The notes beneath the pieces were generated by a model, which was not told the origin of the DNA, did no database searches, and was given only the letters and a program-made list of their open reading frames with translations. 64,000 bases of DNA from an uncultured Pelagibacteraceae bacterium (lineage in GTDB: Bacteria > Pseudomonadota > Alphaproteobacteria > Pelagibacterales > Pelagibacteraceae): assembly GCA_902627935.1 (NCBI GenBank), contig CACOLA010000004.1, positions 47,186 to 111,185 on the forward strand, written 5' to 3'. How positions within the stretch are numbered: the first letter of the stretch is position 1; the number at the start of each line of letters is the position of its first letter. Positions 1 through 8,166 of this stretch are shown piece by piece. A program made the position numbers and the translations under genes.

Positions 1-343
1 AACAAGTGCAAAAAACTCTTCCAACTCTCTTGTCCCAAGGTAATTGAACAAAGGTCTCTGGATCAGGTATACCAACTAATTCTTTAGCTTCTGGACCATA
101 ACCAATGTAATTATTGTGACGATCTAAAAATAAGTTCGCAGTTGCCCCATAAACAAGTTGAAATCCTTTTTCAGCAGTTCTCTCCCAGTGATCTGCTGGA
201 ATACCTTTTCCAACTACTCTTCCTGTTACCGAGATAAATTGAAAATAAATATAAGTTATTCCTAATTCATTAATTTTATCTCGAACTTTTTTTACTAATT
301 TTGCTCTTCCTGGTTGGTTAACATGTTTTTCTAGATCAGTCAT
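1..343 (-). CDS. Glutamine-synthetase-family ligase, N-terminal part
   Basis: This is the first 114 codons of a gene running off the left edge; the start ATG is at 343-341. The translation resembles the N-terminal beta-grasp region of glutamine-synthetase-like ligases, including stretches such as GRVVGKGIPADHWER and GYGPEAKELVGIPDPETF. The ATP-binding and catalytic part lies outside the window. Because tdm, tmm and the TMAO importer follow, it could be the gamma-glutamylmethylamide synthetase (GmaS) of methylamine use, which belongs to this superfamily. That role is inferred from context only; it could equally be another GlnA-like ligase. Confidence 0.6.
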   Translation of the reverse strand, partial: MTDLEKHVNQPGRAKLVKKVRDKINELGITYIYFQFISVTGRVVGKGIPADHWERTAEKGFQLVYGATANLFLDRHNNYIGYGPEAKELVGIPDPETFVQLPWDKRVGRVFCTC

Positions 344-413
344 AATCCCCTTTGTTAAGAATTTTTAGTACAAAAAGGTAACTGAAAAAAAAACGTCTGT
401 CTACTTAGATCAA

Positions 414-1739
414 CTAGCTCCAAGGAAACGGACTGTTCGAAGTAGGGTGTAGTTCACCCTTCTCGTATCGGTTGAATCTAAATGGTTTCAACAAGTCACT
501 TTCTTGTCCTAAAATCTCTTTCGCTACCAGTTCACCAACACCAATCATTTTATAACCATGATTAGCATCAGCAATCATATAAACATTTTCTAAAAATCTA
601 TCAAATATTGGAAACGAGTCAGGCGTCATACATCCAAGACCACCAGATGGACCTTTTCTGTAAAGATCAGACTTTCCTTCAAATCTTTTTTGGCAGTGTG
701 CAAGTGCAGAACACCACATATCATTAAAAGCTTCAGTAGTCTGATATTCTGGCGATTCAACTCCATAAGGATCTACATTCACTTGATCAAAATGTTTGTC
801 TACAATGTAAGGTGACGTACCACCTTGAACACCTAATCCATCAATATCAGGTTTATAATAGATGCCCCAAATTTTATCAGTGATTAATTTTTTTGTTCTG
901 TCAGAATATAAGGGAGCAGTGGAGTCAACATGAATTACTGGTGGTGCTTCACCGTTGTTCATTTTTAAAAAATCTGGATCAACACCAATTACACCTTCTT
1001 GTAACATCCAATATGTCCACATATCAGTTGTATGCATTTTTCCATCTTTACCTTTGATGTTTGCAGTTTTAGGAAGTTCAAGCATGTTCCAAAAATCTCT
1101 AGCCCATGGTCCAGCACCTATGACTACTTGTTCACAATCGATTGTACCTTGGTTTGTTTCAACTCCAGTAACTGCTTTACTATTGCTACCTCTTTTAAAC
1201 CCATTTACTTTTACACCTTTGATAACTTGTACGCCATTAGTTGTAGATTTTTTTTCCAATGCTTTAATTGAGTCTTTATTAAATGCATAACCACCTTTTT
1301 TTTCATGAAGAACAGAAGTGATTCCTTGAGCTTGCCAGTCATCAAACATGCCCTTCATATAATTCATACAATCTTTCTCACCCTCAATAAACTCAGAGTC
1401 ATAGCCAATAGCTTTTTGTTGTTCATATATTGTTGCAACATCTTCATGCATTACTTCAGGTGATATTTGCAAATAACCAACTGCATTATATTTGAATGCT
1501 TTAGGATCACTTTCCCAAACTGAAACTGAATGAGCCATTAGCTCTCTCATTGCGGGTTGAAAATAATTATTTCTAATTACCCCACAGGCAATTCCACTTG
1601 CACCAGCAGCAGTATCTTTTTTTTCTAATACAACAATATCTCCAGGATTTTTATAAGTTTCTGATAATTTCCAAGCAGTACTAAGACCGTGGATTCCACC
1701 ACCAATTATTACTACTTTTGCTTTTGTCGGTAATGACAT
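414..1739 (-). CDS. FAD-dependent amine oxidoreductase (DAO family)
   Basis: This 441-residue protein opens with a dinucleotide-binding GGGIHGLS motif near residues 13-20 and an LEKK strand end, the pattern of the DAO / sarcosine oxidase beta / glycine oxidase family. Such enzymes oxidise the C-N bond of a secondary or tertiary amine using FAD. It has no folate-binding GcvT domain, unlike the dimethylglycine dehydrogenase at 34.6 kb. It lies downstream of tdm and the MarR-like gene on the same strand, so a substrate such as a methylated amine or amino acid is likely. The exact substrate cannot be read from the sequence. Confidence 0.75.
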   Translation of the reverse strand: MSLPTKAKVVIIGGGIHGLSTAWKLSETYKNPGDIVVLEKKDTAAGASGIACGVIRNNYFQPAMRELMAHSVSVWESDPKAFKYNAVGYLQISPEVMHEDVATIYEQQKAIGYDSEFIEGEKDCMNYMKGMFDDWQAQGITSVLHEKKGGYAFNKDSIKALEKKSTTNGVQVIKGVKVNGFKRGSNSKAVTGVETNQGTIDCEQVVIGAGPWARDFWNMLELPKTANIKGKDGKMHTTDMWTYWMLQEGVIGVDPDFLKMNNGEAPPVIHVDSTAPLYSDRTKKLITDKIWGIYYKPDIDGLGVQGGTSPYIVDKHFDQVNVDPYGVESPEYQTTEAFNDMWCSALAHCQKRFEGKSDLYRKGPSGGLGCMTPDSFPIFDRFLENVYMIADANHGYKMIGVGELVAKEILGQESDLLKPFRFNRYEKGELHPTSNSPFPWS

Positions 1740-1820
1740 ATTAAGAACTTTATTTTTCGTGCAACTTAAATATATAATTTTTTATATATATAAAAATTAT
1801 AAGTAAAAAATTATATAACT

Positions 1821-2171
1821 TTAAAAACTTAGATTTTTAAGTGTTTCAAGATATTGATTGAATTCTGTAATGAAAGACTGACTTGGTTTAATGTGTTTTT
1901 TTCTTTGGTCGCCTGATGTTTTCTCGAGAAAAAAGAACCCCTTCTCACAAGCTTCATTTATCATTAAAGCTGATTTTGGCCGAGAAGTTTTAAATAATTT
2001 TGTTTTTAATTCCTCTACTGTTAAATTTTCCTCATACTTGAAGGCATGCATAACTAGAAGCATCATGTGATAATGAGAGGGTGATTTCCTAAAAAAATAA
2101 TTGCTAGACATGTGAGAGAGCTTCATTTGATCTTCCCAAAACTCTAATAAATCTTTTGTAGTTTTAGCCAT
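1821..2171 (-). CDS. Small MarR-like winged-helix protein
   Basis: This 116-residue soluble protein has a central segment of alternating helices (residues about 30-85) resembling a MarR-type winged helix, including LTVEELKTKLF and ALMINEACEKGFFFLEKTSGDQRKK, the latter like a recognition helix plus wing. It is shorter than usual MarR proteins (about 140-150 residues). Its start overlaps the tdm stop codon by one base, so it is translationally coupled to tdm and probably controls or senses this pathway. The family call is by pattern only. Confidence 0.5.
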   Translation of the reverse strand: MAKTTKDLLEFWEDQMKLSHMSSNYFFRKSPSHYHMMLLVMHAFKYEENLTVEELKTKLFKTSRPKSALMINEACEKGFFFLEKTSGDQRKKHIKPSQSFITEFNQYLETLKNLSF

Positions 2172-4510
2172 TATGATCTGACACGAGTTTTTTGAGGGTC
2201 GTAATGAGGAAAGCCAACTATTTTAGCTGGAATTCTTTTTTGATGGCCATCAATTTTTCCAATTTCAACATCAGTGCCTATTTCTGAATGACCAACATCT
2301 ATTCTACATAAAGCAATGTTTTTCCCTAAAGTAGGTGATAAGCAGGCACTTGTTACAATACCAATTTGCGCTCTTCCTATATGAACGCAATCTCCATGAT
2401 TAGCTTTTTCTTTTCCAATTAGTTCAAGACCGACTAATTTTTTTTGGGGATTCTCTTTTCTTTTTATTAAATTTTCTTTGCCAATAAAGTCATCAGTTTT
2501 TGTTTTAAGTGGTACCGCAAAACCAATACCGGCCTCAAAAGGATCTTGCTGTCCATCAAATTCATTACCAAATAAAACTAAACCAGCCTCAATTCTTAAT
2601 AAATCTAGTGCGCCAAATCCCGCTGGTATTAAACCATTATTTTTACCTGCTTCCATTACTTTGTCCCAAACTTTAGGAGCATGATCAGGGTGACACCAAA
2701 CTTCAAATCCAAGTTCACCTGTGTAACCTGTTCTTGATACAATTAAAGGTATTCCATTTAATTCTTCTAATCTACAAATAGTAAATCTGAACCATTGTAG
2801 TTCAGAAATAGTTGGTTGGGTTGGTGGCGTAAAAATTATTTTTTCTAGAATTTTTCTGCTGTTAGGACCTTGCACAGAAATATTATTAATTTGATCAGTT
2901 GAGTTTTTAATAATGACTTTAAATTTTTTCTTTTTTGCTTGTTCTTTGAGCCATTCACCAGCATATTCATCTCCACAAACCCATCTAAAACCTGTTTCAC
3001 TTAGTTTTAAAAGCGTACCGTCATCAAACATAGTTCCATTTTCGTAACACATCGCTGAGTAAACAATTTGTCCTACAGAAAGTTTTTTAATATTTCTGGT
3101 TAGCGTATAATTCATCAATTCTTCAGCATCAGGACCTAAAATTTCGAACTTTCTTAGAGAAGATAAATCAATTACAACAGCTTTTTCTCTGCATGCTGTA
3201 TATTCATTTATCACACCATGTTTTGTATAATCATTTGGCAACCAAAAACCTCTAGCATCAACAAAGTTTCTTGTTAACTTTGAAGTTCTTTCATAGAAGC
3301 CAGTATTTCTTGTGAGTTTTTTTTCAGAGTCTGTTTTCATTCTAAAAGCAAATGATTTCGTAAATTCTTTTTTTTTGTCATAAGTTCTAACAAATATATC
3401 TGTTGGATTCCATCCATTACAACTATCGATATCACTTGGACAAGCAGTGGTGCCGCAAGTTAGATCTTTTAATGCTCTAAAAATCACATAATCACCAGGT
3501 CTTGCAAAAGATTCATCAGATAAAACTGAATTTTGTCCTCCAGCAGATGTATTAAAAAATAAATTGATTGCATGCCAACCTTTTTTCTTTTGAACTCCAA
3601 ATTTTTCCATAGCTTCATTTAAATTATCTGAACAATTCACATGACCAAAATATCCTGCGTCCTCATAATACTTTGAAGTGCAAGCAAGATTAAATGTATC
3701 ATGTATGCCTACAGTATCTCTCACAACCTCTACCAAAGGTTCATGATCAACATCGTAAAATTTTGAAAATAATCCAGGACCTGGAAAAGTATGACCCATA
3801 AATGTTCTAGTAGTTTGCCAATCAAGTCCGTTTTCTCTCCCTTTATCTAATTTGGATGTATCGTAAGCTACAAAATCTGAACATTGTCTTCCTGTTGGAG
3901 TGATTATTTGAATATAATCTCCCTCTTTAACTTGGTAACCAATTGACGTGGTTCTTGCTATATTTCTTTCCTCCTTGGGATCATAAACAGGATCAGGAAT
4001 AACAGAGAATTCCTTTTCTTTTTTAATTTCTGATCTTGTGACCATTATTGTAAGTTCTGTTGAAGGATTTTGCTCATGAACCATCATTGAATTTCCTGGG
4101 GCTGCAAAGATACAATAGCATTTGTCTTTAGACTTTATTTTAAAGATTTCGCCTGCTTTAGTATCTTTATCAAAAATTACTGATGATTTAGATTTCTCTA
4201 TATTTAAGTTTCTTTTTTTTAATTGAAGCAAAGCCTGTAAAGATGTCTCATCTTTCTTTAGAAGAATTTTTTTTATTTCTGAATTATCTTTAATCTCTTT
4301 TAAGTTTAAAATTGCTAATTCTGATTTACCATCTTTATTAAATACTGAAATTTCACAAATTTGATTACCCTCATTATTGATGATTTCTATTTCATCATCA
4401 GGAAAAATTTGAATTCCAGTAAGACCACCTCCCTCAACTACATATCTTTCAACTCCAGGTGGTAAGGTGTTTAGACCTGGTTCATTAATATCTAATGTGG
4501 TTAATGCCAT
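2171..4510 (-). CDS. tdm: Trimethylamine N-oxide demethylase Tdm
   Basis: The 779-residue protein has the two-part build of Tdm: an N-terminal DUF1989 region (about residues 1-390) and a C-terminal GcvT-type tetrahydrofolate-binding region (about 400-779). Tdm cleaves TMAO to dimethylamine and formaldehyde in the cytoplasm, and the GcvT part can pass the C1 unit to folate. Cys277, Cys293 and Cys357 have the 16 and 64 residue spacing I recall for the zinc cysteines of the Methylocella enzyme. The C-terminal part contains the usual GcvT stretches GYTGELGFEVW and ALDLLRIEAG. It is divergent from tmoX and overlaps the MarR-like gene, so it is probably co-regulated with both. Confidence 0.88.
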   Translation of the reverse strand: MALTTLDINEPGLNTLPPGVERYVVEGGGLTGIQIFPDDEIEIINNEGNQICEISVFNKDGKSELAILNLKEIKDNSEIKKILLKKDETSLQALLQLKKRNLNIEKSKSSVIFDKDTKAGEIFKIKSKDKCYCIFAAPGNSMMVHEQNPSTELTIMVTRSEIKKEKEFSVIPDPVYDPKEERNIARTTSIGYQVKEGDYIQIITPTGRQCSDFVAYDTSKLDKGRENGLDWQTTRTFMGHTFPGPGLFSKFYDVDHEPLVEVVRDTVGIHDTFNLACTSKYYEDAGYFGHVNCSDNLNEAMEKFGVQKKKGWHAINLFFNTSAGGQNSVLSDESFARPGDYVIFRALKDLTCGTTACPSDIDSCNGWNPTDIFVRTYDKKKEFTKSFAFRMKTDSEKKLTRNTGFYERTSKLTRNFVDARGFWLPNDYTKHGVINEYTACREKAVVIDLSSLRKFEILGPDAEELMNYTLTRNIKKLSVGQIVYSAMCYENGTMFDDGTLLKLSETGFRWVCGDEYAGEWLKEQAKKKKFKVIIKNSTDQINNISVQGPNSRKILEKIIFTPPTQPTISELQWFRFTICRLEELNGIPLIVSRTGYTGELGFEVWCHPDHAPKVWDKVMEAGKNNGLIPAGFGALDLLRIEAGLVLFGNEFDGQQDPFEAGIGFAVPLKTKTDDFIGKENLIKRKENPQKKLVGLELIGKEKANHGDCVHIGRAQIGIVTSACLSPTLGKNIALCRIDVGHSEIGTDVEIGKIDGHQKRIPAKIVGFPHYDPQKTRVRS

Positions 4511-4550
4511 TTTTAAAAATTTATGTTTATAATATATAAATATCTATCTG

Positions 4551-4579
4551 TTGACTATCCTATAAGTTAAGCAGATACT
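4551..4579 (+). promoter_or_regulatory. Putative sigma70 promoter of tmoX
   Basis: TTGACT (4551-4556) and GATACT (4574-4579) are separated by 17 bases and match the -35 and -10 consensus at most positions. A strong AGGAGG ribosome binding site follows at 4600-4605, just before the tmoX ATG. The site lies in the 98-base gap shared with the divergent tdm gene. Confidence 0.4.
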
Positions 4580-4608
4580 GTGGACATCAAATAGTACTAG
4601 GAGGAAAA

Positions 4609-5577
4609 ATGAAAAACAAATTACCGTTATTAATCGGTGCAATTGTTGTAATTGCGGGTTTAGTTTTCTTCATGGGTGGAGGAGACAAAACAGCAAAAAA
4701 ATCAGGCGATAGTAGCCAACCAATAGTTATTCCAACACATAACTGGTCAAGCCAAATTGTAATGGCTTATGTTATAGGTGGAATTTTTGAAAGTATGGGA
4801 AACAACGTGAGTTATGTTAATGCTGACTCACAAGCTGTTTACGAATCAATTAGAATTGGAGATGTAACTATTTCTCACGAAGTATGGGAGTCTGCATTCG
4901 GTAAATCTTTCACAACTGCTTTAGATAAAGGTGGTTTATTAGATTGGGGTGATCACGAGGCAAGAACCCTTGAGGACATGGGTTATCCTAATTGGGTTAC
5001 TGATAAAGGGTTGTGCCCAGGTCTACCAGACTGGACAGCTTTAAAAAATCCAGAGTGCGCTAAAAACTTTGTAACACCTGACTCAGGCGGAAAAGGACGT
5101 ATGTTAGAAGGTCCACAAACTTGGCACGGTGACTTAATTCCTCAAAGAGTAGATGCTCTAGGATTAGGCGATCTTTGGATGGTCAAATTTGCTGGAAGTG
5201 CGGACGCACTTTGGGCTGAATTAGCAGCAGCAGAGAAAGAAGGAAGAGGAACTATTATTTTTAACTGGACGCCAAACTTTACAGATGGTGCTGGTTTTAC
5301 ATTTATAGACTTTCCACCTTACACAGCAGGTTGCAGACCAGAAGATGGTGGAGATGGTAAATGTGGTTCTCCAGATGGGTATTTAAAGAAAGCAGTTCAC
5401 GAAGACTTTCCAAAAACTCATCCAGCCGCAGCCGCAGCTTTCAAAAAGATGTCATTCACTACAAGTCATATTGGAGCAATGGCAGCTTTAGTTGATATTG
5501 ATAAAATGACACATGAAGATGCTGCCAAAAAATGGTTAGCTGATAATGAGTCAGTTTGGAAACCATTTACTAAGTAA
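4609..5577 (+). CDS. tmoX: TMAO-type ABC transporter substrate-binding protein
   Basis: This 322-residue protein starts with a hydrophobic export segment (about residues 4-22, IGAIVVIAGLVFF) followed by an OpuAC-type glycine betaine/choline-binding fold. Tryptophans in THNWSS, EVWES, QTWHG and FNWTPN are candidates for the aromatic cage that holds quaternary-ammonium-like ligands. It sits head-to-head with tdm and upstream of the matching ATPase and permease, which points to TMAO rather than glycine betaine. The AGGAGG site four bases before the ATG and the strong terminator after the gene fit high expression of the binding protein relative to the rest of the importer. Confidence 0.85.
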   Translation: MKNKLPLLIGAIVVIAGLVFFMGGGDKTAKKSGDSSQPIVIPTHNWSSQIVMAYVIGGIFESMGNNVSYVNADSQAVYESIRIGDVTISHEVWESAFGKSFTTALDKGGLLDWGDHEARTLEDMGYPNWVTDKGLCPGLPDWTALKNPECAKNFVTPDSGGKGRMLEGPQTWHGDLIPQRVDALGLGDLWMVKFAGSADALWAELAAAEKEGRGTIIFNWTPNFTDGAGFTFIDFPPYTAGCRPEDGGDGKCGSPDGYLKKAVHEDFPKTHPAAAAAFKKMSFTTSHIGAMAALVDIDKMTHEDAAKKWLADNESVWKPFTK

Positions 5578-5605
5578 GGTAAATTACAATTAAATTTATA
5601 AATCT

Positions 5606-5635
5606 CCCCCAACAATGTTGGGGGGGATTTTTTTT
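5606..5635 (+). terminator. Rho-independent terminator after tmoX
   Basis: CCCCCAAC (5606-5613) pairs perfectly with GTTGGGGG (5617-5624) around a three-base loop and is followed by a long T run. It ends or attenuates tmoX transcription. An ATG at 5615-5617 falls in the loop and should not be used as the start of the next gene. Confidence 0.9.
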
Positions 5636-5647
5636 AATTCAGATTTC

Positions 5648-6106
5648 ATGATTAAATATTATGTAGGAATATTAATTAGTTTATTATTTTTAAATCACTC
5701 GATAGCAAAAGATATTAATATTCAAGAAAATATAGATCTTAGTTTTAAATGTGAATTAGAAAAAAAAATAATTAAGAATTCAGAATATAACTATCAAGTA
5801 TTCTTAGCTAAAGAACTAGATAAAAAAAATTTAGATAAATTTGAAATTAAATCGCAACAACCAGAAACTCTTTATATAAATGGCCTATCATCATTTTTAT
5901 CCAAATCTTTTAAGCTAAGTGTTAAAGTTGTAAACATAGATGTAGTTTTGTTTAAAGCAATTGATAACAATTCTAGCTATTCAGAGTCAGGTATTATCAA
6001 TAGAAAAACAGGTGAATTAATACATGAAATTTCAAAAAATATAAAAAGTGAAAATTCAGAAAAGTATATTACTTTTTATTCCTGTAGTGAGAGGGAAAAA
6101 GTCTGA
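5648..6106 (+). CDS. Exported hypothetical protein
   Basis: I do not recognise this 152-residue protein. Starting at the ATG at 5648 gives a clear signal peptide (MIKYYVGILISLLFLNHSIA, then KD), so the product is likely periplasmic. The rest is lysine- and serine-rich with two cysteines, near the start of the mature part and near the C-terminus (FYSCSE), that could form a disulfide. An upstream in-frame ATG at 5615 lies in the tmoX terminator loop and is rejected. It is the first of three genes between tmoX and its ATPase. Confidence 0.65.
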   Translation: MIKYYVGILISLLFLNHSIAKDINIQENIDLSFKCELEKKIIKNSEYNYQVFLAKELDKKNLDKFEIKSQQPETLYINGLSSFLSKSFKLSVKVVNIDVVLFKAIDNNSSYSESGIINRKTGELIHEISKNIKSENSEKYITFYSCSEREKV

Positions 6107-6140
6107 TTTTTTTTTTAATTAATTTGTGTAAGATATTAAA

Positions 6141-6518
6141 ATGAAAAAATTACTTATTACCTTTATTTTAACCTTATCATTTATTAGTAGTGCCTCAGCT
6201 CGTAGCACGGGATGCAAAGAAGGAAATTGTGAGAATGGTTATGGTAAATGGGTTTATACGGATAAAACTACATATGAAGGTGAATGGGTGGGTACAAAAA
6301 AAAATGGTCAAGGTGTAGAGACTTGGCCCAATGGATATATCTATAAAGGTGAATTTAAAAATAGTGAATGGAGCGGCGAAGGCATTTTAACTTTTCCCGA
6401 TGGGTCAATTTATGAAGGAGAGTGGGAAAAAGGTTTTATGAATGGATTTGGAACCTTTACTTCATCTGATGGAACACAAAAATCTGGGACTTGGAAAAAT
6501 GGAAAGATACAGGATTAA
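6141..6518 (+). CDS. Exported MORN-repeat protein
   Basis: This 125-residue protein has a signal peptide (about residues 1-20, ending SASA) and then four or so MORN repeats with the YEGEW..G...G.G...W.NG pattern (YEGEWVGTKKNGQG, YKGEFKNSEWSGEG, YEGEWEKGFMNGFG). MORN repeats form beta-hairpin sheets used for protein or lipid contact, so a periplasmic scaffold or envelope role is plausible. Its stop overlaps the next start (TAATG), showing the two are coupled. MORN proteins have no known part in TMAO uptake. Confidence 0.75.
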   Translation: MKKLLITFILTLSFISSASARSTGCKEGNCENGYGKWVYTDKTTYEGEWVGTKKNGQGVETWPNGYIYKGEFKNSEWSGEGILTFPDGSIYEGEWEKGFMNGFGTFTSSDGTQKSGTWKNGKIQD

Positions 6519-7069
6519 TGTTAAAGGAAAATTATTTAAATAAAATAAAAGAATTACCAGAGTTTACAAAACAAACTGGTGGTTTGTTTGTGTTAATCAT
6601 AATTATAATTTCATTTTTTTTTATTTTGAATGTTATGTTTGGAGAAGGTGATGAATTAGTTAAAAAAATGAAATTAGAGGAAGAGAGAATAGCTGAGGAA
6701 AAAAAATTGGGTGAACTAATATCAAAACTTCCATCAGGAATACTTGTAACTTTTGACGGTACTGATCATTATAAGTTAACCAATGATACATATGAAAAAG
6801 TCTGTAAGGCAACAAAACTTATACCTCAAAGAGCAATTATGGGTGCTAATTTTTTAAATTTTAGAGCACATGAAATTTATACAATTAATGGAAATAAAAT
6901 CAGCGATACTTTTGTTGAGTGGGATAAAGAAAAGAACAAGTGTTTTGCTGGTTTTACAGTTAGTGGGAAAAATGTTGGTGTAAATGAGTCAATTACTGTT
7001 AGCGGTGAAGCACTAAGTTTTTTGAGTACAGGAATTGATACAAGGGTTTATTTTATTAAAAATTTTTAG
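6518..7069 (+). CDS. Membrane-anchored hypothetical protein
   Basis: The ATG at 6518 overlaps the stop of the MORN gene by one base and is preferred over an earlier in-frame ATG at 6491. The 183-residue product has one transmembrane segment (about residues 19-37, VLIIIIISFFFILNVMF), a short charged coiled-coil-like stretch (KKMKLEEERIAEEKKL), and a beta-rich C-terminal domain likely in the periplasm. I recognise no family. It may work with the MORN protein at the envelope. Confidence 0.65.
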   Translation: MLKENYLNKIKELPEFTKQTGGLFVLIIIIISFFFILNVMFGEGDELVKKMKLEEERIAEEKKLGELISKLPSGILVTFDGTDHYKLTNDTYEKVCKATKLIPQRAIMGANFLNFRAHEIYTINGNKISDTFVEWDKEKNKCFAGFTVSGKNVGVNESITVSGEALSFLSTGIDTRVYFIKNF

Positions 7070-7131
7070 GAGGAAAAAATAATTATATAGATTTAATTTT
7101 AACTTAATATCATATAACTTTATTAAAATTT

Positions 7132-8163
7132 ATGTCTAGCCCAGTAATTAAATGCGAAAATGTTTTTAAAATTTTTGGAGTTAATGCAAAAAAGATGCTT
7201 CAAGAATCAGATGGAAATGTTAATGCAAAAACCTTTCAAGAAAATGGATGCATTGTAGGCGTTAATAATGCTTCATTTGAAGTTGCAAAAGGAGAGATGT
7301 TAGTTGTTATGGGTTTATCTGGCTCAGGTAAATCAACATTATTGAGATGTATTTCTAGATTAACTGACGCAACTGGAGGAAAAATTTTTATTGAAGGTAA
7401 AGATTTATTAGAATTAAACAATAAAGAACTGATAGATCTTAGAAGAAATAAAATGGGAATGGTTTTCCAAAGTTTTGCTTTACTACCTCATAAAACTGTA
7501 GTTGAAAATATTGCTTTTCCACTTCAAATCAAAGGAATAGAAATTGAAGACAGCATTGCTAAAGCAATGGATATGGTCAAATTAGTAGGTCTTGAAGGAA
7601 GAGAAAATTATTTTCCAAGAGAGCTCTCAGGTGGACAACAACAAAGAGTAGGTATAGCAAGATCTTTAGCTGTAGAGCCTGACATATGGTTTTTAGATGA
7701 ACCATTTTCTGCTTTAGATCCTTTAATTCGTAAAGAAATGCAAGATGAATTCTTAAGACTTCAAGAAAAATTACAAAAAACTATTATGTTTATAACTCAC
7801 GATTTTGATGAAGCTTTAAAACTTGCTGACCGAATCGCAATTATGAAGGATGGAATAATTGAACAGTTAGATACGCCAGCTAATATTGTTTTAAATCCAG
7901 CAACAGAATATGTAAGAAAATTTACTGAAGAAGTGCCAAGAGAAAAAGTTTTATTAATTGAAGACGTAATGGATAAATTTGATGTTAAAGATTTAAGTGA
8001 ATTAAAAGTTTCAAAAGATGAAACTATAGAAAATGTCGCTGAAAAAATTCTTTCACAAGATAAATCAGTAGCCGTAGTAGATAATAATAATAATATTGTG
8101 GGCTCTATAAATCCGACGAAAATAATTAATACAGTTTTTGGAGGAAGAAGGAATAATAATTAG
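7132..8163 (+). CDS. tmoW: TMAO-type ABC transporter ATP-binding protein
   Basis: This 343-residue protein is of the ProV/OpuAA quaternary-amine type. Walker A (GLSGSGKST) is near residues 62-70, the Q-loop region is VFQSFALLPHKTV, the signature is LSGGQQQRVGIARS, Walker B is IWFLDEP and the switch histidine is in ITHDFDEA. A C-terminal CBS-like region (about residues 280-340) fits osmolyte-type ABC ATPases. It energises import by the permease that starts four bases after its stop. It is separated from tmoX by three unrelated genes. Confidence 0.85.
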   Translation: MSSPVIKCENVFKIFGVNAKKMLQESDGNVNAKTFQENGCIVGVNNASFEVAKGEMLVVMGLSGSGKSTLLRCISRLTDATGGKIFIEGKDLLELNNKELIDLRRNKMGMVFQSFALLPHKTVVENIAFPLQIKGIEIEDSIAKAMDMVKLVGLEGRENYFPRELSGGQQQRVGIARSLAVEPDIWFLDEPFSALDPLIRKEMQDEFLRLQEKLQKTIMFITHDFDEALKLADRIAIMKDGIIEQLDTPANIVLNPATEYVRKFTEEVPREKVLLIEDVMDKFDVKDLSELKVSKDETIENVAEKILSQDKSVAVVDNNNNIVGSINPTKIINTVFGGRRNNN

Positions 8164-8166
8164 TTT

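Noticed and set aside
955..1290. Plus-strand open frames inside the FAD oxidoreductase gene
   Set aside because: They are antisense shadows of a well-supported minus-strand gene and show no domain or start signal of their own.
5615..5647. ATG at 5615 as start of the exported hypothetical protein
   Set aside because: It lies in the loop of the tmoX terminator, and the signal peptide begins at the ATG at 5648.
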